A DNA stretch of 42,594 nucleotides from Candidatus Zixiibacteriota bacterium (lineage in GTDB: Bacteria; Zixibacteria; MSB-5A5; WJJR01; JAJRUJ01). A program made the translations under genes and the position numbers. Shown here piece after piece: positions 1 to 7,904 of the stretch (positions within the stretch are counted from its first letter, which is position 1; each line of letters opens with the position of its first letter). The stretch is taken from assembly GCA_020051695.1 (NCBI GenBank), contig JAGVQM010000034.1, positions 1 to 42,594 of the forward strand. The letters are read 5' to 3'. The notes under the pieces are model-generated. The model saw only the letters and a list, made by a program, of their open reading frames with translations. It was not told the origin of the DNA and made no database searches.

Positions 1-4
1 AAGA

Positions 5-607
5 TTGGGTTGCGGCCTTGAATCATTTCAGCATTATGTTCGAGGGAAGGTTCGAACCAACGTGAACCGGTCGCTTACACAAAATTCCGGACACACTCTG
101 ATTTGCTGGCCTAGTGTTGAACAGTGCATGTTCGACAAGATTTATGAATCGTTGACCATTGATTGCAAAGAACACCAGGTGGTCCTAATCGTACTATTAT
201 GTTCGAATATAGAATTTGTTTATGATTCCCTTTTGATGCGTCTCACTCTTCTATTTACCAGTAGCGCCGGCTGTACCGAATTGCTATTCAAGAAGATTGA
301 CGGTATAACACGCCGGATTGAGTTGTTTAAAGAAATCACAGGCATTAGCCTTAAAGACGCGATGAGTAAATGCAACTCTGAATGGTTTTATGACGATTGG
401 GATAATCTCCGTAAAGCGCGCAATGCATTTGCTCATGGCAGTAGTGAGTGGTTCATTACCTCAGAAAATTCGTTGGCTCGTATTGGAGACGGAGCTCCTG
501 TAACAATTTTCAAAAATCTGCCGGAAACAATTCGCTCAATTCATGCAGAATTTTTGGATGTATTCATGAACGTAAACAATTATGTGGTGGAAAATAATCT
601 GGGTTGA
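5..607 (+). CDS. HEPN-like hypothetical protein, possibly 5'-truncated by the window edge
   Basis: Function unknown. The frame is open to the window edge and the first usable start is TTG at 5, so the true N-terminus may lie outside; at least 200 residues are present. Residues 137-145 read KARNAFAHG, an R-x4-H motif (R139, H144) in a predicted helix. That pattern is characteristic of HEPN domains, many of which are RNases in toxin-antitoxin or defence systems. The rest is mostly helical. The gene is visibly more AT-rich than its neighbours (many TTA, ATA and AAT codons), which suggests acquisition by transfer. It converges on pckA with only 5 bp between stops. No partner gene (for example a MNT nucleotidyltransferase antitoxin) can be seen because the window starts here. 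The HEPN call rests on one motif. Confidence 0.55.
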   Translation: MGCGLESFQHYVRGKVRTNVNRSLTQNSGHTLICWPSVEQCMFDKIYESLTIDCKEHQVVLIVLLCSNIEFVYDSLLMRLTLLFTSSAGCTELLFKKIDGITRRIELFKEITGISLKDAMSKCNSEWFYDDWDNLRKARNAFAHGSSEWFITSENSLARIGDGAPVTIFKNLPETIRSIHAEFLDVFMNVNNYVVENNLG

Positions 608-612
608 TCAGC

Positions 613-2469
613 TCATCCATACCGCCAGCCGCGGTCGCGGGCCAGGCGGGGGTTGGGTTTCCAGTCGGTAAGGCGGGAGGCGGGCTTGTCTTTGGGCGGT
701 GGTGGGTCGGTTTTCTTGTCGGCAGCGGGCATGAAGACTTTCGTCTCCTGTTCCGGGGCGATGCGATATGATTGTTCGGCGGCGCGAACAATCTCCGGCA
801 TTAAACCTTCTTCAGCAACCTGCTCGGTGAACTTGCGGCGGCCGTTGACCAGATCGCGCAGGTAGGTGTTAATCTGCTCCCGCGAATAATATTTCTCCGG
901 CATGTACGCGCTTAAATCGGCGCCCTCGGCCGAAACGATCTCCTCTGTCCCGAGGAGACTGGTGCGGTAGACATTGGTGCCGCGTAAATCGCCGCGCTGG
1001 ATCGCGGCCATGGTGTTGATCGGCACGCGTTCGGTCTTGCGGACCATTTTCTTTTTGCCGTCGGGAGAAATCTCAATGATCTCGCCCATGCCGCCGGTGT
1101 TATATTGATAAAAATGCACCTTGCCGGGGTAATTCGCGGCCAGATTCATGATGATTTTATAAAAATGGTTCACCTTATGAGCGCGCGAACCGATAATGAA
1201 CGGATCGGTGCCCACTGTCCGCACGGATTCCCCGGCTTTCGCGGGATTCGAGGCATACGAATGTGATGATTCGCCCCATAAATATGCCAGTGCCGCCTGA
1301 ATGGGATTCAGCCGCTGGGAAAAGGTCATAATCGTGTTGCGCCGGGTGATAAAGGCGAAGACCAGGCCGTCGAGTTCATCGATCGGCGGCAGGTTCAGCG
1401 ACGGGTACCAGATATTCTTCATCGCGAACGGACCGCGCCCCTGCCGGACTTTCAACCGTTTGCGCATGATCACTGCCCGGCCGTTTCCGCACAGGTTTTC
1501 ATCAAGGAAATCAGGCCGCCCGTCGGCATCGATCATGACATTTTCGTACAGCGCGCTTTTATGCACGAGCGCGTTATACATTGCTTCCTGCAGCCTTTTA
1601 TCGACATCGGTCTTGACGAAATAATTTTGCTCCGACCCGTACGCCTCGCCGTTGTTTTTCAAAAAGCAAATATCATCCTGGCAGACATACGTCCGTTCGC
1701 CTTTGGACCAGTCCAAACCCAATTGATGACACGACCAGGTGCTTTTGCCTGTCGCCGAAAGCCCAAACAGCAACACGCCGTATTTTTTCAGTTTATTCGA
1801 TTTGTGGTCCCGGATCACCACCACTTTGGTGCCGGCATGCAGCCCGAGCATGCCCAGTTCATCGGCCGAGTGCATCCCCTGCCGCAGGAAACCTTTCTTG
1901 TCCTCGCCCATGTAATCCGAGCCGAGGACGATATTCAATTTATGTTCGGGGAGGGTCAGGACCTGCTGGCGGATCTGATGTTCCTCGGGGATATGGATCA
2001 GCATGAACTCCGGCCCCGGCGCTTTGGTGACCGGGCCCATCGTATGGGCCCACATATACGCCTGCCGGTGATTTTTTAAATCGGCAATGGACATATACAG
2101 CGTGCATTTGGGGTTATATTCCGGGTTGTCGCCCATCTGCCGCCGCAGCCGCACAAACGGCAGCGTTTCCATGAGGTGCAACACTTTTTCAAGCTCGCCG
2201 GGGGCGGCGGCGATAATTTTTTTCTTTTCATCGGACAGATGAAACTCGCGGATTTTCTCGCCGCCCAGGTAACAGGTCTTGCCGCCGATACGGCTGGAGA
2301 CTGTCGAACGCCACCCCCACGACCCGAATTTGGTGTGCACACCGGTCTGGATCGCCGGTTCGCGCAGGTCCTCCAATTCGACATCGCGGATGTTCGGGCC
2401 GTGCAACCGCCGCTGCAGGTCGCGGTAAAACCGGTCGTACATCGGCACATCATATAGCGAATCAGACAT
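613..2469 (-). CDS. pckA: Divergent ATP-dependent phosphoenolpyruvate carboxykinase
   Basis: Predicted to convert oxaloacetate plus ATP to PEP, CO2 and ADP (gluconeogenesis, cytosol). The 618-residue protein is longer than typical PckA (about 530-540). The kinase-1a loop GLSATGKST is at residues 236-244 (GLSGTGKTT in classical enzymes). It is preceded by a GMLGLHAG segment whose His212 matches the metal-binding histidine region, and followed by the kinase-2 aspartates QDDICF (265-266) and an FVKT segment matching CYAKT. The block ALYENVMIDADGRPDF aligns by eye with the PckA ALLENV region. The classical GRSPKDK substrate loop is not recognisable, so the substrate should be treated as probable. 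A proline/lysine-rich tail of about 40 residues ends the protein. It is the last gene of the operon, 6 bp after ndk, with AAGGA about 10 nt before the ATG. Confidence 0.78.
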   Translation of the reverse strand: MSDSLYDVPMYDRFYRDLQRRLHGPNIRDVELEDLREPAIQTGVHTKFGSWGWRSTVSSRIGGKTCYLGGEKIREFHLSDEKKKIIAAAPGELEKVLHLMETLPFVRLRRQMGDNPEYNPKCTLYMSIADLKNHRQAYMWAHTMGPVTKAPGPEFMLIHIPEEHQIRQQVLTLPEHKLNIVLGSDYMGEDKKGFLRQGMHSADELGMLGLHAGTKVVVIRDHKSNKLKKYGVLLFGLSATGKSTWSCHQLGLDWSKGERTYVCQDDICFLKNNGEAYGSEQNYFVKTDVDKRLQEAMYNALVHKSALYENVMIDADGRPDFLDENLCGNGRAVIMRKRLKVRQGRGPFAMKNIWYPSLNLPPIDELDGLVFAFITRRNTIMTFSQRLNPIQAALAYLWGESSHSYASNPAKAGESVRTVGTDPFIIGSRAHKVNHFYKIIMNLAANYPGKVHFYQYNTGGMGEIIEISPDGKKKMVRKTERVPINTMAAIQRGDLRGTNVYRTSLLGTEEIVSAEGADLSAYMPEKYYSREQINTYLRDLVNGRRKFTEQVAEEGLMPEIVRAAEQSYRIAPEQETKVFMPAADKKTDPPPPKDKPASRLTDWKPNPRLARDRGWRYG

Positions 2470-2475
2470 TACCGT

Positions 2476-2898
2476 TCATTCCTTGGGCAGGATTTCATCC
2501 TCGCGAAAAAAAAATGCGACCTCGACTTTGGCCGTGGTTTCGGAATCGGAACCATGCACGACGTTTTTTTCAATCGAGGTGCCGAACTCGCGTCGGATCG
2601 TGTTGTATTTCGCTTTGGCCGGGTCGGTGTGGCCCATCAACTCCCGCCAGCGTTCGATGGCGCCGTGCCCGCCGAGGACCAGCACCATAATCGGCCCGGA
2701 AGTCATGAACTCGACCAGCGACTTGTAAAACGGTTTGCCCTGGTGGACCGCGTAAAATTTCTCGGCGCGTTCCCGGTCCAGCCACAGGACTTTGGTCCCG
2801 CGAATAATCAGCCCCGCGCGTTCGACCTTGTCGATGATCCGCCCGGCCAGTTTGCGCCGCATGCCGTCGGGTTTGATGATTCCCAGCGTATTGGCCAT
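2476..2898 (-). CDS. ndk: Nucleoside diphosphate kinase
   Basis: Transfers the gamma-phosphate between NTPs and NDPs through a phosphohistidine; cytosolic. At 140 residues it has the normal family length. The N-terminus has the IIKPDG motif (residues 7-12), and the active-site histidine is H115 in NVVHGSDS. The start is supported by AGGGG 7 nt upstream of the ATG. It lies 9 bp after the aminotransferase fusion and 6 bp before pckA, so it is almost certainly co-transcribed with both. In this context it could balance nucleotide pools around a kinase-type carboxykinase, but that link is inference, since ndk is a housekeeping gene often found in mixed operons. Confidence 0.96.
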   Translation of the reverse strand: MANTLGIIKPDGMRRKLAGRIIDKVERAGLIIRGTKVLWLDRERAEKFYAVHQGKPFYKSLVEFMTSGPIMVLVLGGHGAIERWRELMGHTDPAKAKYNTIRREFGTSIEKNVVHGSDSETTAKVEVAFFFREDEILPKE

Positions 2899-2907
2899 GG
2901 ATTGCCC

Positions 2908-5253
2908 CTATCCGATTAACTCCCGCACCCGCGCCTTGAGCGCCTCCGGCGGGATCGCCGCAACATTGACTTTATAGGCCTGAGCCACGCGGAACAGTTG
3001 ATGGAAATTGCGCCGCTGCAGGTCTTGGGCATCAGCCGAATCGGTCAACAGATACGGGTTGAAGAACGGCTGAGTCTTGAACGGCGACATCCCCGGACCG
3101 TCGGGCAGACGATATTTGCCTTCGGCCACCCAGTTGAGCGCATCCTCGGTCGAGAGTTTCTCAATCGCCGGCGCATGTGGTTCGTAATGCAGCAGGGCGA
3201 CCGCGGTCAGTCGCGTGCGCTTGGTATAGCGCTGCGGCCCGTGAATCCATGACGGGTCGACCATCGCGCGGGAATCGGTTGATCCCCAATAACAATACGG
3301 ATCGCCGAGGTCCAGCGGGTTTTCCTCGGTCAGACCCTCGATATTGGTCCACTCAGCGCGTTTGGTCACCACGTTCTCGCACTTGCTGCGGTCAAAGATA
3401 CGGGCATACCGTTCATTGTTGCGCGCCACCACGGTCTTAAGATAGAATTTCCGTTCCGGAGCATCGGCGATAGCCTCATTCCCGCGATAGCGGACGAAAA
3501 TCCAGTCGTTGGTGACAAAGCGGGCGTCCTCGTCGTTGAGCAGCCGGGTAAATGTCGAGCCGCGTTTCATGCCTTTGGGGCCGATCAGCGCCAGTCCCCG
3601 GCCGTTGAAATCGACACACGCTGCGCGGACGCTGTGGATGTCAAGCATCCGCTCGCTGGCCAGCGCGGCCATGGTCAGCGCCCACGAACGCACCTGGCCA
3701 TAATATGACGTGTTGAACAAAATTCCCGTGCGCATCTCGGCGTTGAAATAGCCGTGCGACGTTCGGCCGGGGACACCGTCGACCGCATAAATGACCCCAT
3801 GCGGCTCCAGATCGGATTCCAGTTGTGCGGGGTAGAAATTTTCGATCCAAAAATCGTTTAAGTGCGGAACGTTGGTCCGCAGCTGGATAATGATCCCGTT
3901 GATATTGGCGTTCCATTCGAAATAGCGGTCAAACGGCAGCGCGGCCTCGGCTTCCTGCACCAGGATATCGCGTTCTTCAATGCTGATGTTTGCATCGACC
4001 GGTACATTCGTGCGCGGATGGCTCCGGAAATTCTGCAGGGACACACGTTTGAACCGTGGCGATTCTTTCAGCCGGGCCATCGACTCGATGAGGCGGTCGG
4101 TGCCCTCCTCGATTTTGTCCATGGAGGTCGCATAGGATAGGCGGATGTTGTCATCGGTGCCGAACGCGCTGCCCGGCACGATGGCCACTGCCGCCTCGCG
4201 TAACAGGTAATACGCCAGCCCGTACGAGTTGCGGATTTTCATCCCGCTATATTCGGTGTTGTAATAAGCCGAAGTATTCGGGAACAAATAGAATGCGCCT
4301 TCCGGCGTGTGGCAATTGATCCCGGGGATGCGGCGCAGTTTGCTTAACATATAGTTGCGCCGGGCCTGAAACTCGGCAACCATCCGGCCGATTTCCGACT
4401 GGCTGCCCGAGAGCGCCTCGGCGGCGGCCTTTTGTGCAATAGAGTTGGCGTTCGATGTCGTGTGCGACTGGACGATACCCATTGCCCCGACCAGGTCGCG
4501 CGGTCCGGCGGCATAGCCGATGCGCCAGCCGGTCATCGAATACGCCTTGGACACACCGTTGATCGTGATTGTTTTTTCCTTGATCCGGTCGGACAGCGAG
4601 GCAATCGCGTGAAACCGGTAGTCGTCATAAATTATTTTACTATAGATTTCGTCGGCGATGATATACAACCCTTCGGCGACCGCCTGCTCGCAGACCTCGC
4701 GCAGCCGGTCCGGATGATAGGCGGCCCCGGTGGGATTGCTCGGATTATTGATAATAATGGCCCGGGTATTGAAACTAATATTTGCTTTCAATTCCTCGGC
4801 AGTCAGGCAAAAACCGTTTTCTTCACGCGTAGGAACGATTCGTGGCGACCCGCCCAGCATCAAAACTTGTTGCGGATACGACACCCAAAAAGGTGAGGGG
4901 ATGATGATTTCATCATCGCGGTTAATCAGGGCCGACAGCGCGTTAAACAGACTCTGCTTGGCGCCGGAGGAGACAATGACCTGTTGCGGCGTATACTCGA
5001 CACCATAATCCTCGCGATAGCGTGTGCAGATTGCCTGCTTCAGTTCGGGGATGCCGTCATTGGCGGTATACCCGGTGAAATCGGCATCCAGAGCTTTTTT
5101 TGCAGCGTCTTTGATGCTCTGCGGCGTGGGAAAATCGGGCTGGCCGGCGGAGAAGTTGATGACATTAATCCCCTGCGCTTGCATCGCTTTGGCCTTGGCG
5201 TCGATGCGCAAGGTCGGCGAAAGTTCCAGACGGCCGATCCTGTTGGAAATCAT
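2908..5253 (-). CDS. Aspartate aminotransferase fused to a PEPCK/HPr-kinase-like domain
   Basis: A single 781-residue frame with two parts. Residues 1 to about 394 form a complete class I PLP aminotransferase: NPSNPTG at 170-176, DEIY at 201-204, the PLP lysine K236 in GVSKAYSMTGWRIGY and the carboxylate-binding arginine R371. They resemble the bacterial Ib aspartate aminotransferases, which usually end here. Residues about 400-781 resemble the downstream PckA. LALIGPKGMKRGST (554-567) sits where the P-loop should be but lacks the GxxxxGK[S/T] pattern. ARFVTNDWIFV followed by FYLKT matches the kinase-2 and FVKT blocks. This second domain is probably catalytically altered or regulatory. The ATG start overlaps the flotillin stop by 4 bp (ATGA). 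The domain homology is judged by eye; a lost stop codon between two genes is the main alternative. Confidence 0.85.
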   Translation of the reverse strand: MISNRIGRLELSPTLRIDAKAKAMQAQGINVINFSAGQPDFPTPQSIKDAAKKALDADFTGYTANDGIPELKQAICTRYREDYGVEYTPQQVIVSSGAKQSLFNALSALINRDDEIIIPSPFWVSYPQQVLMLGGSPRIVPTREENGFCLTAEELKANISFNTRAIIINNPSNPTGAAYHPDRLREVCEQAVAEGLYIIADEIYSKIIYDDYRFHAIASLSDRIKEKTITINGVSKAYSMTGWRIGYAAGPRDLVGAMGIVQSHTTSNANSIAQKAAAEALSGSQSEIGRMVAEFQARRNYMLSKLRRIPGINCHTPEGAFYLFPNTSAYYNTEYSGMKIRNSYGLAYYLLREAAVAIVPGSAFGTDDNIRLSYATSMDKIEEGTDRLIESMARLKESPRFKRVSLQNFRSHPRTNVPVDANISIEERDILVQEAEAALPFDRYFEWNANINGIIIQLRTNVPHLNDFWIENFYPAQLESDLEPHGVIYAVDGVPGRTSHGYFNAEMRTGILFNTSYYGQVRSWALTMAALASERMLDIHSVRAACVDFNGRGLALIGPKGMKRGSTFTRLLNDEDARFVTNDWIFVRYRGNEAIADAPERKFYLKTVVARNNERYARIFDRSKCENVVTKRAEWTNIEGLTEENPLDLGDPYCYWGSTDSRAMVDPSWIHGPQRYTKRTRLTAVALLHYEPHAPAIEKLSTEDALNWVAEGKYRLPDGPGMSPFKTQPFFNPYLLTDSADAQDLQRRNFHQLFRVAQAYKVNVAAIPPEALKARVRELIG

Positions 5254-6641
5254 GATTTGTTCTCGTCCGAAACCGGGGGTTGTCCGCCGGCTGATTTGTC
5301 GGCGATTTTTTTCAGCCAGTTTTCCAAGTCGAATCCGGACAGCGATTTAACGACCGTCGGCAATTGCGACATCATCGCGGCCAGCTCTCCGGTAATCTTG
5401 GAGGTACCCATTTTACCGTCATTGGAGATCATGATGATTTTATCGATCTTGGAAATCGGCGCGGCCATTTCACGGGCCAATTCGGGCAATTTTTCGTACA
5501 TCATCTGGATCAGCGCCGGCTGGGAATAGGAATTCCACGATTCGGCTTTCTTGCGCAGTGCGTCGGCCTCGGCCTCGCCCAGCTTTTCCACCAGTTCGGC
5601 CTCGATTAAGCCCTGCATCCGTTTGGCTTCGGCCATACCGCGGGCCTCGGCTTCGACACGGAACTGTTCGGCCTCGGCGGGCTTGCGGACTTTGGCTTCC
5701 AGTTCCTGTTCGACACGGGTGATTTCCTTTTTCTCCAGTTCGATAGCCGTATCTTTTTCAATAAGGCGGACTTTGGCTTCCTCCGCTTTTAATGTCTGGT
5801 TGAGTTTATGGCGCTCAAGTTCATAGGCAAAATCAGCATCGGCTTTTTTACGATTTAGCGAGATTTGCAGTTCGGCCTTTTTCAGTTCCATTTCCTGGTT
5901 GACTTCCGCAACCCGGGTGTCGGCCTGGATCTTGGCGATATCGCCTTCCTTTTTCGCTTCGGCGGATTTGATGATCGCGTCACGGGCGGCCTCGGCCTCG
6001 GCGACTTCGGCGTCACGGCGCGCCTGCACGATGCGCGGCCGGCCCAACGCCTCTAGATACCCCGACGGATCGGTGATTTCCTTAAGGTTGAACGACAGCA
6101 GGTTCAAACCCATGTTGGTAAAATACGCGCCGACATCATCGAATACTTTGGCAGTGAAATCTTTGCGGTTTTTATTCAATGATTCAAGGTTCGTTGCGCC
6201 GATCAACGCCCGCGTCGAACCTTCCAGTGTGCGCAGGGCCACATCGCGGATATCAGTTAGCGGTTTTCCCAAAAACTGCTCGGCGGCCAGATGAATCGAG
6301 ACTTCATCACTGGCGATCTTGACTTCCGCCGTCCCACGCACCGTACACCGGATGCCGTTGGTGGCAATGGCGTCCTCGACCATGATTTCCATGGGAACGA
6401 TTTCCAGCGGCAGCACTTGCGCCTGCTCGGTGAACGGGTTGACAAAGGTGCTGCCGCCGATACGGTAGCGATAGCCGATCTGGCGTTTAGTGCCGTCAGG
6501 CATGGTGATCGTTCGCTTTTTTCCCCCGGAGATAATCAGCGCTTCATTGGGTCCGACTTTGCGGTAGTTTTTCAGCACGAAAACCACGATGGCGGCCAGG
6601 ACCACCACTGCGGCAAGAGCGGCAATCAATAGGGGGTTCAC
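5250..6641 (-). CDS. Flotillin-like SPFH/band 7 membrane scaffold protein
   Basis: Likely a membrane-anchored scaffold that organises functional microdomains. I place the start at GTG 6641, preceded by GGAGGAG 8 nt upstream, giving 463 residues. Longer in-frame starts run into the promoter at 6709-6738. The N-terminal segment is one hydrophobic helix (residues about 3-25). The SPFH domain follows to about residue 200, then a long Ala/Glu/Lys-rich coiled coil (about 210-400) typical of flotillins, and a hydrophilic tail. It is the first gene of the operon and its stop overlaps the aminotransferase start. The family is known for raft-like scaffolding, and here it could tether the downstream metabolic enzymes to the membrane. 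That is inference from operon order only. Confidence 0.88.
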   Translation of the reverse strand: MNPLLIAALAAVVVLAAIVVFVLKNYRKVGPNEALIISGGKKRTITMPDGTKRQIGYRYRIGGSTFVNPFTEQAQVLPLEIVPMEIMVEDAIATNGIRCTVRGTAEVKIASDEVSIHLAAEQFLGKPLTDIRDVALRTLEGSTRALIGATNLESLNKNRKDFTAKVFDDVGAYFTNMGLNLLSFNLKEITDPSGYLEALGRPRIVQARRDAEVAEAEAARDAIIKSAEAKKEGDIAKIQADTRVAEVNQEMELKKAELQISLNRKKADADFAYELERHKLNQTLKAEEAKVRLIEKDTAIELEKKEITRVEQELEAKVRKPAEAEQFRVEAEARGMAEAKRMQGLIEAELVEKLGEAEADALRKKAESWNSYSQPALIQMMYEKLPELAREMAAPISKIDKIIMISNDGKMGTSKITGELAAMMSQLPTVVKSLSGFDLENWLKKIADKSAGGQPPVSDENKS

Positions 6642-6650
6642 GATTATGTC

Positions 6651-6657
6651 TCCTCCA
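6651..6657 (-). promoter_or_regulatory. Strong Shine-Dalgarno for the flotillin gene
   Basis: On the minus strand GGAGGAG lies 8 nt before the GTG at 6641. It decides that start over upstream in-frame candidates and shows that translation begins with MNPLLIAAL. Confidence 0.75.
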
Positions 6658-6668
6658 AAATGATTAAA

Positions 6669-6688
6669 GGCGGCAACATTCTGCCGCC
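6669..6688 (-). promoter_or_regulatory. Hairpin in the 5' leader of the flotillin operon
   Basis: GGCGGCA and TGCCGCC form a 7-bp stem with a 6-nt loop. It lies between the predicted transcription start and the Shine-Dalgarno. There is no T-run after it, so it is not a standard terminator. It could stabilise the mRNA 5' end or bind a regulator. Confidence 0.45.
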
Positions 6689-6708
6689 AAACAACTAATT
6701 TCACTTGG

Positions 6709-6738
6709 AATATAGCAATATGTCCGAACAAAAGTCAA
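6709..6738 (-). promoter_or_regulatory. Sigma-70-type promoter of the flotillin-aminotransferase-ndk-pckA operon
   Basis: Read on the minus strand: -35 TTGACT (6733-6738), an 18-nt spacer, and -10 TATATT (6709-6714). Transcription would start near 6702, giving a leader of about 60 nt with the 6669-6688 hairpin and the strong SD. Both boxes match the consensus at five of six positions. Confidence 0.6.
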
Positions 6739-7099
6739 TAATTCTCTGTCAGAATCCGTGAACTCAGCCAGTTTGCGCGGGGTAAAACCCGCCTCTCGGA
6801 TGATATGAAAAAGCCGGGTCAAACTCATGTCGGATTATCCGTCGAAATGCCCCATAAGATTTTATCTCCATATATCTTATGTCGATTGACAGTTGAGTTG
6901 TTTTCCCCGAAACCAGCCGCTTTTGCGGGGAGAAGTTTCAGGTCGTTTGTGCCGCCTATCCAGCCGAATCACCGGCGTTTTTTTATTTACGGGGTTATTT
7001 CTCCTCATGGGGCGATACGAGAATTTTGTGATGTTGTTCACAAAATCAGTCAGATATGGGTTGCTAATTGGCCCCTTGCCGTCAGGATCGACCCCGGGG
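6739..7099. other. Intergenic region between the flotillin promoter and lepB
   Basis: About 360 bp with no convincing gene. Short frames on both strands have no ribosome binding site and no recognisable protein. A small GC hairpin (GCGGG/CCCGC, loop GTAAAA, near 6777-6792) is present, and AT-rich patches occur around 6860-6900. No tRNA was found. Confidence 0.5.
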
Positions 7100-7756
7100 C
7101 TACAGCCCATTGCCCAGACGGTCCCAGCGGATGCGGGAATTAAAGTGGGTCACATTGTAAAAGACGATGGAAAACAGGGGAAAGATGTACGGGCTTTCCC
7201 ACTTGGGCGCGTTGGGATCGGGCGTCCACGACCAATAAATGCCCAGCCCGCGGCCTTTGATTAATTCCTTGTCGAGGAATCCCCAAACCCGCGAGTCGCG
7301 GGAATTATCACGGTTATCACCCAGGACAAAAACGTGACCGGGGGGGACCCGGAGCGGGGCGAAATTATCGCGATTGGACAGGTTGCTGGGCAGAATTTTG
7401 GTGTCGGCATAGGTGATCGACGGGGCGGGTGTTTCCTCCACGCCGTCGATATACAACACTTTGTCGCGTATTTCAACGACCTGGCCCTCGATGGCCACGC
7501 AGCGTTTGACGTAGTCCTTGTTGGGGTTAAGCGGGTATTCGAAGACAATGACATCCCCCGGCGCCGGTTCGCGATAGTGGTAGGTGAATTTATCTACCAG
7601 CAGGTAATCCCCGACCAGCAGAGTATTTTGCATCGATTCGGTGGGGATGTGATAGGCCTGCACCACAAATGTGCGCAGGATTACCGCGATGATCAGGGCC
7701 ACAACGATGGCCTCAATATACTCCCGGCGGGCGGAACGGATTTTTGCGCGTACCAT
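7100..7756 (-). CDS. lepB: Signal peptidase I
   Basis: Inner-membrane serine protease that removes signal peptides from secreted proteins. The ATG at 7756 gives 218 residues, the usual length; an upstream in-frame TTG adds 13 unlikely residues. One N-terminal membrane helix spans residues about 14-32. The catalytic serine is S41 in PTESM, the general-base lysine is K84 in DYVKRC, and the conserved box E, GDNRDNSRDSR, is at 147-156. The gene is divergent from the sugar-nucleotide gene at 7905 and separate from the flotillin operon. The many secreted proteins in this window would be its substrates. Confidence 0.97.
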   Translation of the reverse strand: MVRAKIRSARREYIEAIVVALIIAVILRTFVVQAYHIPTESMQNTLLVGDYLLVDKFTYHYREPAPGDVIVFEYPLNPNKDYVKRCVAIEGQVVEIRDKVLYIDGVEETPAPSITYADTKILPSNLSNRDNFAPLRVPPGHVFVLGDNRDNSRDSRVWGFLDKELIKGRGLGIYWSWTPDPNAPKWESPYIFPLFSIVFYNVTHFNSRIRWDRLGNGL

Positions 7757-7904
7757 ATGTATATTCTTTTCCTCAGGCCCTGGATGTGCACCCAAACCCT
7801 ATTTCTTCTATCGGCGGGGGAGCGCCGGGCTTTTAGCAGCGGTTGAAGTTTGGTTTCAGGGATGCCGGTTCGGTGCCGATTTTGCTGGTATGCGGGGGAT
7901 TAGT

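Noticed and set aside
49-58. GGTTCGAACC, a T-loop-like sequence hinting at a tRNA
   Set aside because: No acceptor, anticodon or D arm can be built around it, and it lies inside a coding frame.
6805-7143. A 112-residue frame overlapping the lepB end
   Set aside because: No ribosome binding site and it overlaps lepB on the other strand; Pro/Ser-rich random-like sequence.
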